Under the pieces are notes generated by a model, which worked only from the letters and a program-made list of their open reading frames with translations, made no database searches and was not told the DNA's origin. This document shows, piece after piece, positions 1-11,796 of a stretch of 64,000 bases of DNA. Numbering within the stretch: the first letter of the stretch is position 1; every line of letters starts with the position of its first letter. The position numbers and the translations under genes are program-made. The DNA lies in assembly GCF_018143015.1 (NCBI RefSeq), contig NC_054746.1:21838464-21902463 (forward strand), in the 5' to 3' direction. The DNA is from Lytechinus variegatus (taxonomy: Eukaryota > Echinodermata > Echinoidea > Temnopleuroida > Toxopneustidae).

Positions 1-282
1 GGGGCAAAGGTCATTTAGGAATGAAATGGTCTAATGATATGAGATCATGTCCATCTTCTAATTGTTGTAATTCTTATTCACCTTGCTCTTATTTCTTTAT
101 TTCTGCATCAATTTTTATCACACTGTCTTGGTTCAAATAATCATATTAGGTAATGCCAAACGTGTGTTCATGAGGATCATTAGGTCAAAGCTAGGATATC
201 TAGGGTTCAAAAGATCATAATTATTGCGTATATTTATTGATCACGAAATCATCAGGCGAGACTCATTGTTCGTAGACCACCT

Positions 283-356
283 TATTATTATCATTATTGT
301 TGTTGTTGTTATTATTATTATTATTATTATATTCATTATCATCATCATTATCATAA
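283..356. repeat. Trinucleotide microsatellite (TTA/TTG/ATC)
   Basis: Consecutive ATT, GTT and ATC triplets occupy this stretch. It is a simple repeat with no coding context. Confidence 0.85.
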
Positions 357-869
357 CTATTGCACTCCAGCGGTATCTCCGTAAACTAAATAACGCTAAG
401 TAAACTGGTATGAATAAAAACAGATGTTTGCCTGAAATAGCAACAGGTCAGCTCTCAATTTGGTTTCTAGTTCATTCATGGGCGAGAGAAACACCCGTTA
501 AAATGGTTACAACCTACCAACAATGACTTGACTAAAACATTTAATCAACGTCGTACTCAATTCATGTTGCTACGTCAGGCAAATATGTTTAATCAAATGT
601 CAATATAAAAACAGCTGCATTATTCAAAAGCCTGGGCTAACATTGTTAAAGGTTTAGAGGTAGTAGACCATACAAAAAGTATTATCATGTTAACAGGTGG
701 TACTGTGCTACTGTTTTGTGTGTTTTTATGTTACTTCAATTGTATCGTTGCTATTCAAATTATTCGTTAATAACATACTTTCAATACTTTCATACTTTCA
801 ACCAGTACTGAACACACCTCAGCAATCAGCATGATCAGTTTGTAATCAATATCAACGCCACGCGATGAC

Positions 870-1007
870 GTCTCGCATCACGTGACCAACCCTAGCCGAT
901 CTAAGGTACATTTACCATCGGTGTGTGAGGTTTTTCACTCTTCGTCTCTGGCTGCTTGGATCTAAGACGTACCGTTCCATCTGTCTTCCACTTTTCACCC
1001 ATTTTCG
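870..1007 (+). promoter_or_regulatory. Possible promoter and non-coding first exon
   Basis: A perfect TCACGTGA palindrome (E-box/USF/MiT-type) lies at 878-885. About 120 bases on is a strong donor-like junction, TTCG/GTGAGTAAA, at 1007/1008. A stretch locally less AT-rich than its surroundings followed by a good donor is how an untranslated first exon can look. The arginine kinase gene downstream needs a leader exon, because its ATG exon opens with an acceptor at 27833, but 27 kb is far and nothing links the two. This is a guess from composition and motifs. Confidence 0.2.
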
Positions 1008-3488
1008 GTGAGTAAATTACCTCTAATTAAGAAATCACTCTATTTAAGTCATTTGGTCTCCTATATTTCTCAGTGATGCATTATCGTGTTCTACTCGGGG
1101 AATGTTTTGATTAAAAAAATCATAGGCCTAATTCCAAAGTTTGAAACGAATTTATCGAGGGGTGAACTGCGCAATTTATTGATTTTCCAAAGGGCTCTTC
1201 AGAAATCTGCAGATCTTTTTATTTCTTCTGGAAAACATTTATTTAGTTATGTAGATTTTCCATTTTAAAATGCTGAAAGTTATACAATTGTGTTGAATAT
1301 CAAAAACAAATCATTGTCTATATCTATATTATTTTGCTTTCAGATTTTAATTCATGGTGATATTTTGAAAAGTTATTTAAAAGTACGATTTAAAGCACTG
1401 TAATCATGCATTCTTTCAATTCAAATATTTTCAAGTATTGTCGAGATTATCAGTCGAGGCCTTAAGAATTTACAAATAGCTCGAATGAAACCATTTCAAG
1501 ACTTCTCAATACGTATGTGTCTGGAGACATTAAACTGTTATAGAATGGGAATGTCGGACTAATTAACATATTCCATGAGCAAAGGGTTTCGCATCTCTAT
1601 CTCTTCAATACAATTGGCTGGCAAGAAGACATACATTTTCTCTCTCGCTGGTGACGATTACCGTCCAAAGACGTCCTGAATGTCAACAAGAAGCTTTCCT
1701 TTCAGCCTTCTTTCCACCCTTAAAAGCTCTCAAATTCCCATCCTCTGTGACATCGGTTATCACACCTCAAACACCGGTCGTTTTTATTTCTCATCCCTCT
1801 GTTGTGTTGAGGCCATTATCCACCTTAATTTCGTGATTAACATTCTTGTGTAGCTCAGTGTTGACTTCCAACAATTAAAATGAAAAATCATTTATCCATT
1901 TTCAACAAACCTTTCAAATGATACATTTTGTCTCATTTAGGTTTTTAATGAAGCTTTAACCTGTTTATATCAATACAAAATATTCCCTCCGACACTGATC
2001 CGTCTTTTTATCTATTATCACCTTATAAAAATATAAATAACTTGAAATAATAATGAGAGCAATAAGTCAGCACCGTCTCTGGACTCGAGATTAAAAGCCT
2101 CAAAGCATTCATTATTACTTCTAATGAACCCGGACAAAAACAGATAACATTTTGCTTGGACTCATCGCGTATACTCCATTCCAAACAAAAGTTTATTTGC
2201 CCTGCGTATCGTATCGCAGACTTCATTCAAGTCTTCACATTCTGTAGTAGGCCTTGCTGTTTTATTACTGACCAAATACAAATGTCAATCGGGAGTTCTC
2301 TTTTCTTGAAATAGTCTTCGCATCTATTGATTGTGACTCTCCGTTTCCAGGTGACAATAGGTCTTGGTCAATTGAAGAGGTTCGGTGGTATTGTTTAGTT
2401 CGTTGTAGCAACGTAGCCGCAGACCCCTCTGAGCGTCAGCTCTGTAACAATAATTTAATCGCGATGTGCTCCAATAAAAAAAAGAGGGCATGGGTTGCTT
2501 GGGTCCGACAATTTAATGGTAATTTTGAGTCGAATTGGGGGGCTAAAATGTGCCAGAATTTGGAGGATCGACCAAATTTTTTGCTCGGACAAATATTCAC
2601 CAACATGATTAATCATTTTTAAAGATGCCTTATAGGTCTTTATGTATTGTAGACCTATAGGCCTATCAATAATACTCATCATGACTATAAGTTAGCTGTA
2701 TCATGAATCGCGCAGTATATTAATATTTCTTGAATCTGAACAAAAAAAAATGGAAAAATGTAACTCGTGTCTATATCAAGCGTGCATATAGACCTCTATT
2801 TGGTGTATGTAAATTTAAAATACCTTATTCAAACCGGAAACATATTTTATATTACATATAACGTACGGATTCGGATTGTTTGTTTGATATAGATCGACCT
2901 AGTGAGAGAGAAAAAAAAATAAGCCTTAAAAGTGAAACCATTCTCAATGTCCTGAAATCTCAAATAATTTGATATTTCTGTGATGTTAGACCTAGATATT
3001 TACGCTTGAGAAATCAGGAGGTATTGTTGCTGCATAAATTAATGTGCAGAATGACTACGATGAATCAATCGAGGGACCGGCCGTCTTATATAAAGGTTAC
3101 GATTGATCCAATCAACCTCAACTGTATGGAAATCCATCGGTGTCATTTTTTCTACAGGAAATTTGCATAAACCCCTTTTCAAACAAAGAGCGCAATACAA
3201 ATTTACAAGAAAACGATATATCAGTATACTTTTTTATGTACAAAATATTTTGAACAAAGATGCATTTTAGAGGTTGACGTTGCTGGCTTTCCGTAGTTGT
3301 TGATTGGATTAATCGTAACTCTTTGTAATGTCCATGAAGCTATCTAGGGTTGCAATAAACTTCATTTCAAATTATTTTTTCTTTCAATGGAGTTAACATG
3401 TTTTTTAAACATCTTTTGAATTCTCATGTTTATTTGATTGAAAAATGTATTTCACAATGAATATTACTGGTATACATTCAGGATTATC

Positions 3489-3525
3489 AATTTGATTTGA
3501 TTTGATTTTATTTTATTGTTTACTT
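3489..3525. repeat. TTTGA/TTTTA simple repeat
   Basis: Repeated GATTT pentamers pass into TTTTA units. A related run occurs near 41768, where similar AT-rich sequence follows. Both may be tails of an unrecognised dispersed repeat. Confidence 0.5.
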
Positions 3526-4436
3526 CTGCAATTATTTCCATAACATAACAAACATAGTATATTGAGAACTTTTTTTGGCATGAATCATAACTAAATGTAC
3601 TAAAATTATCATTACAAACAAAACTGATCTCATACCAAATTAGTTAACATTTACAATTTGCAGGAGAAGGATTGTCTAATTCACGGATGTCTAGATCCAT
3701 TCTTCGACATGATCATGCTTCACTGAAATAAATTTTGTATGAAAGCAATTAATAACATCTTGATTATCCTAGCGGAAGCTATAGGTAAATAGGGCACGAT
3801 ATGATCTACTTTCATTGAATCACTGTGCATAAACCAGTGACGATTTTATAAAAAAAATAAAGAAATTCACTCCATTGGTTATTAGGCCTATTTGTTATTC
3901 ACACCGGAATCATGCTACGAAAGCCCCGAACCATGAATCGATCAAGTATCCAATGCCATCAGATCACTGGTCATTCCATTGGAAACGTAATGAGTCTGGG
4001 TTACATAACATCATCCAGTTTAGTGACGTTCGTCATTCGTAAATTGTCGATCGTCCATTAATTTTATACACTGGCTTCTTCTCTTGCTTCTCATGGTCAT
4101 TATGCATACACAGATTATTCCAAAGGTGGAAAAGAAATGGTTATTTTCAAGGGCGGCGCCGGCAAGTCACCCACTAATGGTCATTTTGTTCTCAGTAAAT
4201 AGGGGCATTTATACAGTTAAAAGACACAGAACTCTCTTTTGTTTAGTCTTAATTTCTTAGCATTTCGCCAGTTCCTCACTCCTTTAAATTTCCCTACTGA
4301 TAAAAGGGCATATGGGACCATGCACCCCTTACCCCCTGTTTATTTCGTAATGACATTAACTTGTTTGTAAAGGTAACCAGAAAGGACCGAATTAAAGACT
4401 TATAGGTGAACCCAGTGTTGTAGTGCCTTGATGCTC

Positions 4437-4600
4437 GGCCTTGGCCTTAAGGCGCCTTAAGGCCTATTTTTTCAAAGCCTTGGCCTTGAACATTCAGGCC
4501 TTGGCCTTGAGAGGGCCTTGGCCTTGGCCTTGAGGATTTTGAGCCTTGAAATTTCAAGGCATTTTCAAGGCATTTTCAAGGCTTTTTCAAGGCATTTTGT
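4437..4600. repeat. Left subterminal GCCTTGG repeat array
   Basis: GCCTTGGCCTTGA/GGCCTTAAGGC units occur many times, followed by four AAGGCATTTTC-like units. The array mirrors that at 7270-7405 in the same element. Probable transposase-binding region by analogy with other hAT elements. Confidence 0.75.
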
Positions 4601-4870
4601 ATTTTGTACTTTTCATTTGTTTTATACAAGTAATTATAAATGTTTCAATTGTTCTGTACATCTAATGACACTAAATACTACCCGTCAGCAGCAGCAGAAG
4701 CAGTATGTGTACCTAGCAGTGCCATCAATTGCAATTATCATCACATAATTATGTAACAAAGAGAAGTGATGAAAATTAATATTATTTATTGGTAATATGA
4801 CGTAATCATGACTAATAAGGATAATGACAATATCAATAATAATGATAATAATTACGATTAGGATTATAGT

Positions 4871-6050
4871 CAATGGCGTAACTACAAGGGGGCATGGGGG
4901 CACGTGCCCCCCCCCATCGGCTGACTAAAATAGGAGGAAAAGAGGGAGAAAGGAAGAGAAACGTAGTGGGAAAGAAGACAATGTTCATTATAATGTTATA
5001 ATTATGTTATGTTACATTACATAAGAAACATTTTTTTCATATAAATGAAACATAATTGGCTCAGGGCATACATGTATATGTCTTCATTGTTCCTGGTGCT
5101 CCCATTGTCTGTTTACCGAGATATATAATCCTGTTATACTAAAACCTCCCGTTTTCAAGTCAATATACACCAAACTACCAAATATATTTCCTCGCACTTC
5201 GAGTTATTCTTTTACATGTACAAAAGTATGCTTCTTTTTCATGAATACTGTAAGTGATTGTCCCATTTTAAGGTCTTAATATAAAACATTTCCTGTCCGT
5301 GCTTACGTTCGCAGTAGTGGATTGGTGAAAGATGTCTGCTCTCCATCAATTCCTAGAATGAGTCCTTAAAATCTTCCTTTTTCTGTTTTCTGATCTGAAT
5401 ATCAAAAATTTTCAGCTCGCGCTTCGCGCTCGCATCATTTGGTTAGTGAACTATGTAAGTCCTTCTTGAATTCCTACAAACAAGCCTTAAAATGCCCCTC
5501 TTCAGGTCTGAATTTCCTAAATTTTCAGCTCGCGCTTCACGCTCGCAAGATTTGATTAGTGAGATGGGTATGTTAATTGTTAATCATGATTACAAGTGCT
5601 TTATGTGCATGTTTAGATGTAATTCTAACAAAATCAGCAAGCGCTTATTGGCACTCCCATTAGATGACTATGGTGAGATGTGTATAATCTTAATAGATAA
5701 AAGATTCCTAAAATATAGTCCTTAAAATCTTCCTGTTTGGGGTCAATATCTACAAAAATTTCAGTTCGCGCTTCGCGCTCGCATTATTTAACGAGACAGG
5801 TACGTATCATGATTACAAAAGATTGATTGTAATGTCCCTTTTTAGGTTTGAATATCAAAAATTTTAAGCTCGCGCTTCGCGCTCGCATTATTTGACTAGT
5901 GAGATACATGTCCGTTTATTGGCACTGTCCTTATAAAAATATCTATATTAGTTCAGAATACCTGGCAACTGGGAGTGCTTTGCGTGCTCACTAGGCAATT
6001 CCAAGTTTTTGCTGGTGCCCCCCAATGCCGTGACCCACGGTACGCCACTG
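4871..6050. mobile_element. Nested hAT-like MITE (TGGCGTA ends)
   Basis: Inside the larger hAT element. Left end CAATGGCGTAACTAC, right end GTACGCCACTG, bounded by a perfect 8-bp duplication, ATTATAGT, at 4863-4870 and 6051-6058. G-runs lie just inside the left end. The interior carries the recurring GCTCGCGCTTCGCGCTCGC segment near 5415, 5527, 5764 and 5869. No transposase is seen. The same end type recurs at 25212-25500. Confidence 0.85.
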
Positions 6051-6299
6051 ATTATAGTGATTTTATGACAGGAATAATTCTGACAGATCTGACTACAATT
6101 TTGACAACAATTTTCATACTCTAAAAATAGCTTACTCTAAAGAATGATAACAAGGTTGATTTCTATTCCATTAGGTTTTCCTTCTATTATTTTCTTTGAC
6201 CAACAAGAATGTTTTAAGTCTTAATGATATTCTGAAAAGATTCGGTAAACTTGAACACAAACTTCAATTTCGTCATTTCCAAATGGGCTATGGCATCAA

Positions 6300-7000
6300 T
6301 GGCATGATGAGCCAAAAATTTTGAGGGGCCAAGCATGGCATAGAGCAAAATTTTAGGTTTCAAAATCAACAAATTTTGGATTGTGCTTGCATAAATTATT
6401 GTTAAGTAAGGTTCGCATTCAATTTACACAAAAAAAATGCTTAGAATGTCTAGTTTTTAGATCGGAATATTACAAATTTTTGAGCTCGCGCTTTGCGCTC
6501 GCATTTTTTTGATTGGTGAGTTATGTATCCTATTAATGAGTCACTAAATGCAGTTCAGAACAGCTTCCTTTTCTGGTCACTAAAAATTTCTGCTTGTGTT
6601 TTGTGCTCGCGTTAATTTGTTTAGTAAGATGCACACCTTTTTCATGATTACAAAAACAGCTCAAAATATTTAAATTTCATTTCTTATTACAACATCTCGC
6701 AAGGATGCCCTTTAACAATGATTGGCACCATTAAATTGACCCAAAATCGAGTTTTACAACTTCAAAATTGATTTTTTTTTCAAAACCACTTGCTCGCTAT
6801 GCTTTCTATAGCGGGAAATTAAAGCCTAAATCAAAATATCTGTCTTATCAATTAGAAATCACTTAAAAAAGCTTTGCTGAACTGCACCAAAATTCTCATT
6901 TTTACTTATACTGTAATTGCATTTTTGGCTTTGACCTCCCCCCAAAAAAATACATTCTGTCTCCCCTGTCCCAGGTAGAGGAGAAAGACATGTTGAGAAT
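6300..7000. repeat. Diverged repeat sharing the GCTCGCGCTT segment
   Basis: This part of the outer hAT element also holds the GCTCGCGCTT(T)GCGCTCGC segment (about 6482 and a weaker form near 6595) with the same ATTTG/GGTGAG surroundings as the nested element. It ends in a C/A-rich strip near 6940. It is probably an older, boundary-less copy of the nested family. Confidence 0.45.
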
Positions 7001-7269
7001 GGGCATGCCATGATCAGATCACCTTGGTAATAATAATTATTGCAATGTGAATCGCCTAGAACAATAATGAATTGTACAAATGTAACTATATGCTGATATG
7101 TTTATTTTAATTTGATGTCTAAATCTACATGATCTATCATAAAATTATTTTCGTTTTAAATGTACAAGGGTAAAAATTTTTGCTCGCTCACACCTTTTAT
7201 ACATTTGGTCCTGTGTGTCATGTATGCCGCCTAAGCATTGTTGTCTTTTTTTCCATATATTGTACAATT

Positions 7270-7405
7270 GAAATGCCTTGGCCTTGAGGTTTTCAGGCCT
7301 TGGCCTTGGGTTTCCATGCCTTGGCCTCAGCCTTGGTTATTGAAGCCTTGGCCTTGGGTATTAAAGCCTTGGCCTTGGCCTTAGCCTTGGAGGTTTGAGC
7401 CTTGA
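7270..7405. repeat. Right subterminal GCCTTGG repeat array
   Basis: About nine GCCTTGGCCTTG-like units separated by short AT spacers, ending just inside the right terminus of the hAT element. Partner of the left array. Confidence 0.75.
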
Positions 7406-7424
7406 CTACAACACTGGGTGAACC

Positions 7425-8386
7425 ATCGGAAATTTTACAACACATTAGAGAAAAGAATATGGTAAATCAGGGAAGTTGATTCCAATTCGTCAATAAGGCA
7501 TGAATTTTCCAAGGTGTTTAGAATATATCTTATTGGGTGTTCTCCATAATGAATGCTATTGTCCGACTGACGGTGTTGCTTGAGATGAATATGTTTTCCC
7601 CTAATTTGCATCATGATTTCACGACCTGTAACATTATTCCAAAGGTGCATGAAAGACATACCGGCGATTGTTCAGAGATCTGTTCATGCCCCCATCGTTG
7701 CCTGGAGATGGGCACATTGTTTGTATACGGTTACCATAGTAACGGGCCACCACTACGGCATCATGTATGCTGTAGAGGTCAACCGAGTTCAGGTCAAATG
7801 TGAATGGGGTCTGTGTGAGTGTTAACTCCCTTGATAAGGACTAACTTTCCGTATTATGTGTTTGATTCTTAAATGAGAAAACGGAATGCTCATGTTCACT
7901 TCTCCTTAGCATGTTGGGCATATTCCTTTCTCGGCATATTCCTTTCTCATCAGAAAATGATAGAGAAAAGAGATAAATAGATTTTTATTAGCAAGAATGA
8001 ACCTGGTACATGGGAATGGGATGGACAAAATAATAACTCATCGAAGGTTTCGCGTTATTGGCCTATTGAACTGCATGTGGCCTCTAAATGACTTATTTTT
8101 ATTTACTTGTTTCTAAATTTGCTTTCCAGCAATAAATTAAGTTTAAAACAAATCTCATTTTAGACTTCGATTTATCCAGTTGTCCCATAAAACATTAAAT
8201 AAAAGATGAACTGTGTTTATTCAAAATACATTGTTATCTCGATGAGAACATAGTGGTAATAAAATGTTCAATTGGTATATAAACAAGTAGAGGGACATTA
8301 ACATTCCAAAGTATGAGATAGGGGACGGGTAACAAGGTTTATTCAAGCAATGTTAACGAATATGAAATACATGCCGGGCGTTGAAA
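7425..8386. other. Non-coding spacer
   Basis: Between the hAT element and the TTAA-type element. Overlapping open frames on both strands at 7435-7825 match nothing recognised and overlap each other antisense, so they are treated as chance. Confidence 0.6.
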
Positions 8387-10075
8387 TTAAAGGGGTATTC
8401 CGGGCTGAAAATATTAATATTTTAATAAAGTAAAATTCATGGAGCAAAATGCTGAGAATTTTATCAAAATCGTATAACAAATGAAGTTATTGAATTTTAA
8501 AGTTAAAAATTAATTTGTGAAAATAGTTATATGCGTGTCATGATTATTCATTAGGTGAGCTGATGTCACGTCCAACTTTCCTATTATATGAAATCATAAT
8601 TGTTTCATACATTTGTGAATGTGTCTCCTCTATAATGAAATAAGTTGCAGCAAGGAATATCTAATGCACTAAATCAGTTGTCAATCAATTTTTTTCAGTT
8701 CTTGGTAGAAAACAATTGAATAACCTTATTTCATATAATACAATACAAAAGAATAAGTGGGGATATGACATCAATTTGCTCATTGAATATTCGTAAAGAT
8801 ATGCCTAGAACTGTTTCACCGTAATCATGAAAAATTTAAAAATGCCATAACTTTGTTATTCGTTGTCCGATTATGATTAAATTTTCAGTGTTTTGTTTGT
8901 CTGATTTTTCTTTATCTGGGCATTTTCATGGCAACTTTACACACCTTTCATTGTGTGTATCTCTAAACAACAAATGATGGGAATTTGTTTTTGATAGAGT
9001 TAATAAATTGAACCTTGCTGCATACTCTGATACTAAGTTTTTCATTACAACCACATTTGTTATGCATCAGCAAGCAAAAAATGTGTCGGTAACTGATAAT
9101 ACGCAAAAAGGACATGCAATTTCAGGGTGTTCAGTAAAATTGAAATATCTCATGTCCCTGAGTGGATAGAGTAATACGCTGAATATGTAAATTTACATTC
9201 GTTACTAGGTTAAGATGTGTCAAAATATTAGATAATTTTTTATTGTCTTTTGGAGGCTTTGGTAATTTTTCCACCACCATGCTGGTAACTGACGTTACAC
9301 TTAAATTTGCCATAGAGATAACACATGGAAGTCAAATGTGTGGAATCATTGCATTGTATCTTCTGGGCAGGGCTTCACATGAAAGTGAGCTTGATGTGGA
9401 AGTATACCCGAGTTTCTAGGAACATTTCAATTAAAAAACGTTTTCATTTTCTTTGATTTGAACATTTTTATTATTACTTGTTGGTAACTGACATAATTAC
9501 ACAAGTCATGTACATGTACCATTATTATATGATTTTTCAAAGGCTATATGTAAGGCTTTTTAAAGTCATAAAAGTTTCATAATACTTCACATTTTAAATT
9601 ATCAAAAGAAAAGAAATGTATGTTTTAATCATTCTCTTTGCTAATTTCTTTTTTAAGCTGTCAACAAAAGATAAGCTCCAGCTTCTATAAACTGAAACTT
9701 AACTATTTGCAAATTAGAAAAAAAAAACAGTTTTAGTAGATCCATGCAACATTGATCAGAACTGTCAAATTTCACTTTTCATCTATACTTGTAAACAAAA
9801 AATAAAAATTGTATCCCACATCTACAACTACTAACGGGTATAAAAACCAGGAATTTACTTTTAGCCCGGCAATGCTCAAAAGAATCCTAGAAACTAAAAA
9901 TGGGCCCTGGAAACCCCCATTCATCGCAATGTTGAGCTTATCAAATGTTGCAGATTTGGGCAATAGGTTGGGAAAAAGTATCCCCTCCCCCCGAAAACCG
10001 AAAATAAAACAAATATTTTTTGTCTGATACAAATAATTAGGTACTTGGTAAGTACATGTACATATCGCAAAACAA

Positions 10076-10260
10076 TTTCATAATTTACTTCAATAACTCC
10101 ATACATCTACTTGATTTGCTAGTTCAGCCCTCTGGACTGCCATACCCGAATAGAACTCCCAGGATTTAAAAAGCGCGAGCGCGCCCTCTCCCGTTCAGGC
10201 TTACTACCCATGATCACCGCGCAACTAGCGTCCATCTTCCTCTTTTGCTTTCGGCAAGCC
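10076..10260 (+). repeat. Left inverted terminal repeat of the DIRS element
   Basis: The outer 47 nt are copied in reverse in the internal complementary region. The remainder, including GCGCGAGCGCGCCCTCTCCC, matches the right repeat inverted with a few differences up to the CAAGCC block near 10255. Confidence 0.9.
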
Positions 10261-10789
10261 ACCTGTCAAGACGTGCTCAGATAAGTCTCCTAAGAGCTCA
10301 AATCTTTTTGAGCTTTGGTATATTATTTTCGCTTATCTGTGGTGCATTCTCCCTTTTAATTTCAATCTTTCCATTTGTGTGTAAGATTGTGTTCAGAATT
10401 TACACTTGGCGTGACTTTTTAGACGTGTTTTTGGTGACACTTAAATTGTTTTCTAACGTTTGAGTTCTCGTCGCGCCGCATCGCTAGCGCGTTCGCGAGG
10501 CACCGGCATGGCCTGCCTACGTGGCAGCAAGCCTTCACCACCTGTCATGGTTATTGTTCTTCACGTTCAAAGCGTGGTGGCTTTTGGTGCCGTTTTTGAA
10601 TTAAATTCTAGACAGCCTCTACACTTTGTTGTCGAGGGTGTTATTGTTATTTCTTTTTGCAGGTTGGGATCTTCAACTCTGTTCCTTCCTTGCTTTCTGG
10701 AATTGATTTATTAAGATTTTCGATTGATTATTGATTGATTAATTCTTCAATTCTCTTTCCTTTCTGTTCTGAATAAATTTCTTAATTGA

Positions 10790-11010
10790 TATTTTATTCA
10801 CAGGCGGATCTTAAAGCTCAATTCCTTTTTCCTTCTGTTCTGAATAAATTTCTTGATTGATATTTTATTCACAGGCGGATCTTAAAGCTCAATTCCTTTT
10901 CCTTCTGTTCTGAATAAATTTCTTGATTGATATTTTATTCACAGGCGGATCCTAAAGCTCAATTCCTTTTCCTTTCTGTTCTGAATAAAATTCTTGATTA
11001 ATATTTTATT
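10790..11010 (+). repeat. Tandem repeat of about 70 bp in the DIRS leader
   Basis: Units run from TTCTGAATAAATTTCTTGAT through ATTTTATTCACAGGCGGATC. Three near-identical copies and a fourth partial one are visible. Each ends in a polypyrimidine-to-ACAGGCGGAT block resembling a 3' splice site. Confidence 0.9.
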
Positions 11011-11796
11011 CACAGACGCTTCGGGGATTGTTTAATTCGGCTTACGCAATTATACCTGATGATTGTTTGGTTATTCAATCCCCCTAAAAAAAAAAAAAAA
11101 ATTTTTTTGTTCTTTACAGGTGGGGTCTCCTTCCTGTTAGAAATTTTTTTGACCTGTCCCGGAATTGTTTTCTTCGTTCAATTCCCTCTTCCCTCCTAGT
11201 CTTATATATTTTTTTATTTCGACAGGCGGGCTCTACGATTCCCTTTGAGGATTTACTGTGTCGTTCTTCCTCTTGGAATCGTTACTAGAGACGTTCCTCC
11301 TTCCTCCTGTTCTGAATTTCTTTACCTTTCCACAGGAGGTTACTTTTTTTTTTTTCCTCTTGGAAATTATCGTAAAATTTCTCTTATCTAGGAATTATTT
11401 GTCTCTCAATCCCTTTTCTTCCTGCTCTGAAATGCTTGTTTTTGTGTTTCTTTCTTTCTCTTCTGAACTTGCATTCATTTTTGAATTTTTGTTTCGAATT
11501 TTTCCTTCGGGCACAAAAAAAAAAGAGAATATAGTAGGGGAACCTTGTAGGAGTTCTTTTTTCAAAGTCTCCGACCTCCTTTTTATTTTCTTACAGGCAG
11601 ATACCTAAACTATTCTTAGGTTCTTCTTCCTCCCTACCCCTCCCCTCTTGTTTTGTTCTGTTTGCTCAAACAAACTCCTTTTAGGAGGAGGGAAAGACCA
11701 CTCCGGTCTCCACTTTTAATCTAAGCGAGATCTTTGTAAAAAAAAAGAAAAAGAAAAATTCTTGTTTTTCCTTTTTCAGGGTAGAGAGAGGTATCT

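Larger units (their letters stand above)
1..4404. other. Non-coding stretch, no gene recognised
   Basis: No open frame here resembles a known protein and none is bounded by convincing splice sites. Visible content is AT-rich DNA, a TTA/TTG/CAT trinucleotide microsatellite near 283-356, a TTTGA pentamer run near 3489-3525, and one promoter-like patch (separate entry). The short open frames are what chance gives in AT-rich DNA. Confidence 0.6.
4413..7416. mobile_element. Non-autonomous hAT-type DNA transposon
   Basis: The element starts CAGTGTTGTAGT and ends with the inverted form ACTACAACACTG. It is flanked by a perfect 8-bp direct repeat, GGTGAACC, at 4405-4412 and 7417-7424. An 8-bp duplication plus CAGTG...CACTG ends is the signature of the hAT superfamily. 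Both subterminal zones (4437-4600 and 7270-7405) are packed with GGCCTTGGCCTT-type repeats, the sort of array hAT transposases bind. No transposase frame remains. A second element is inserted at 4871-6050, leaving about 1.8 kb of original sequence. Confidence 0.88.
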
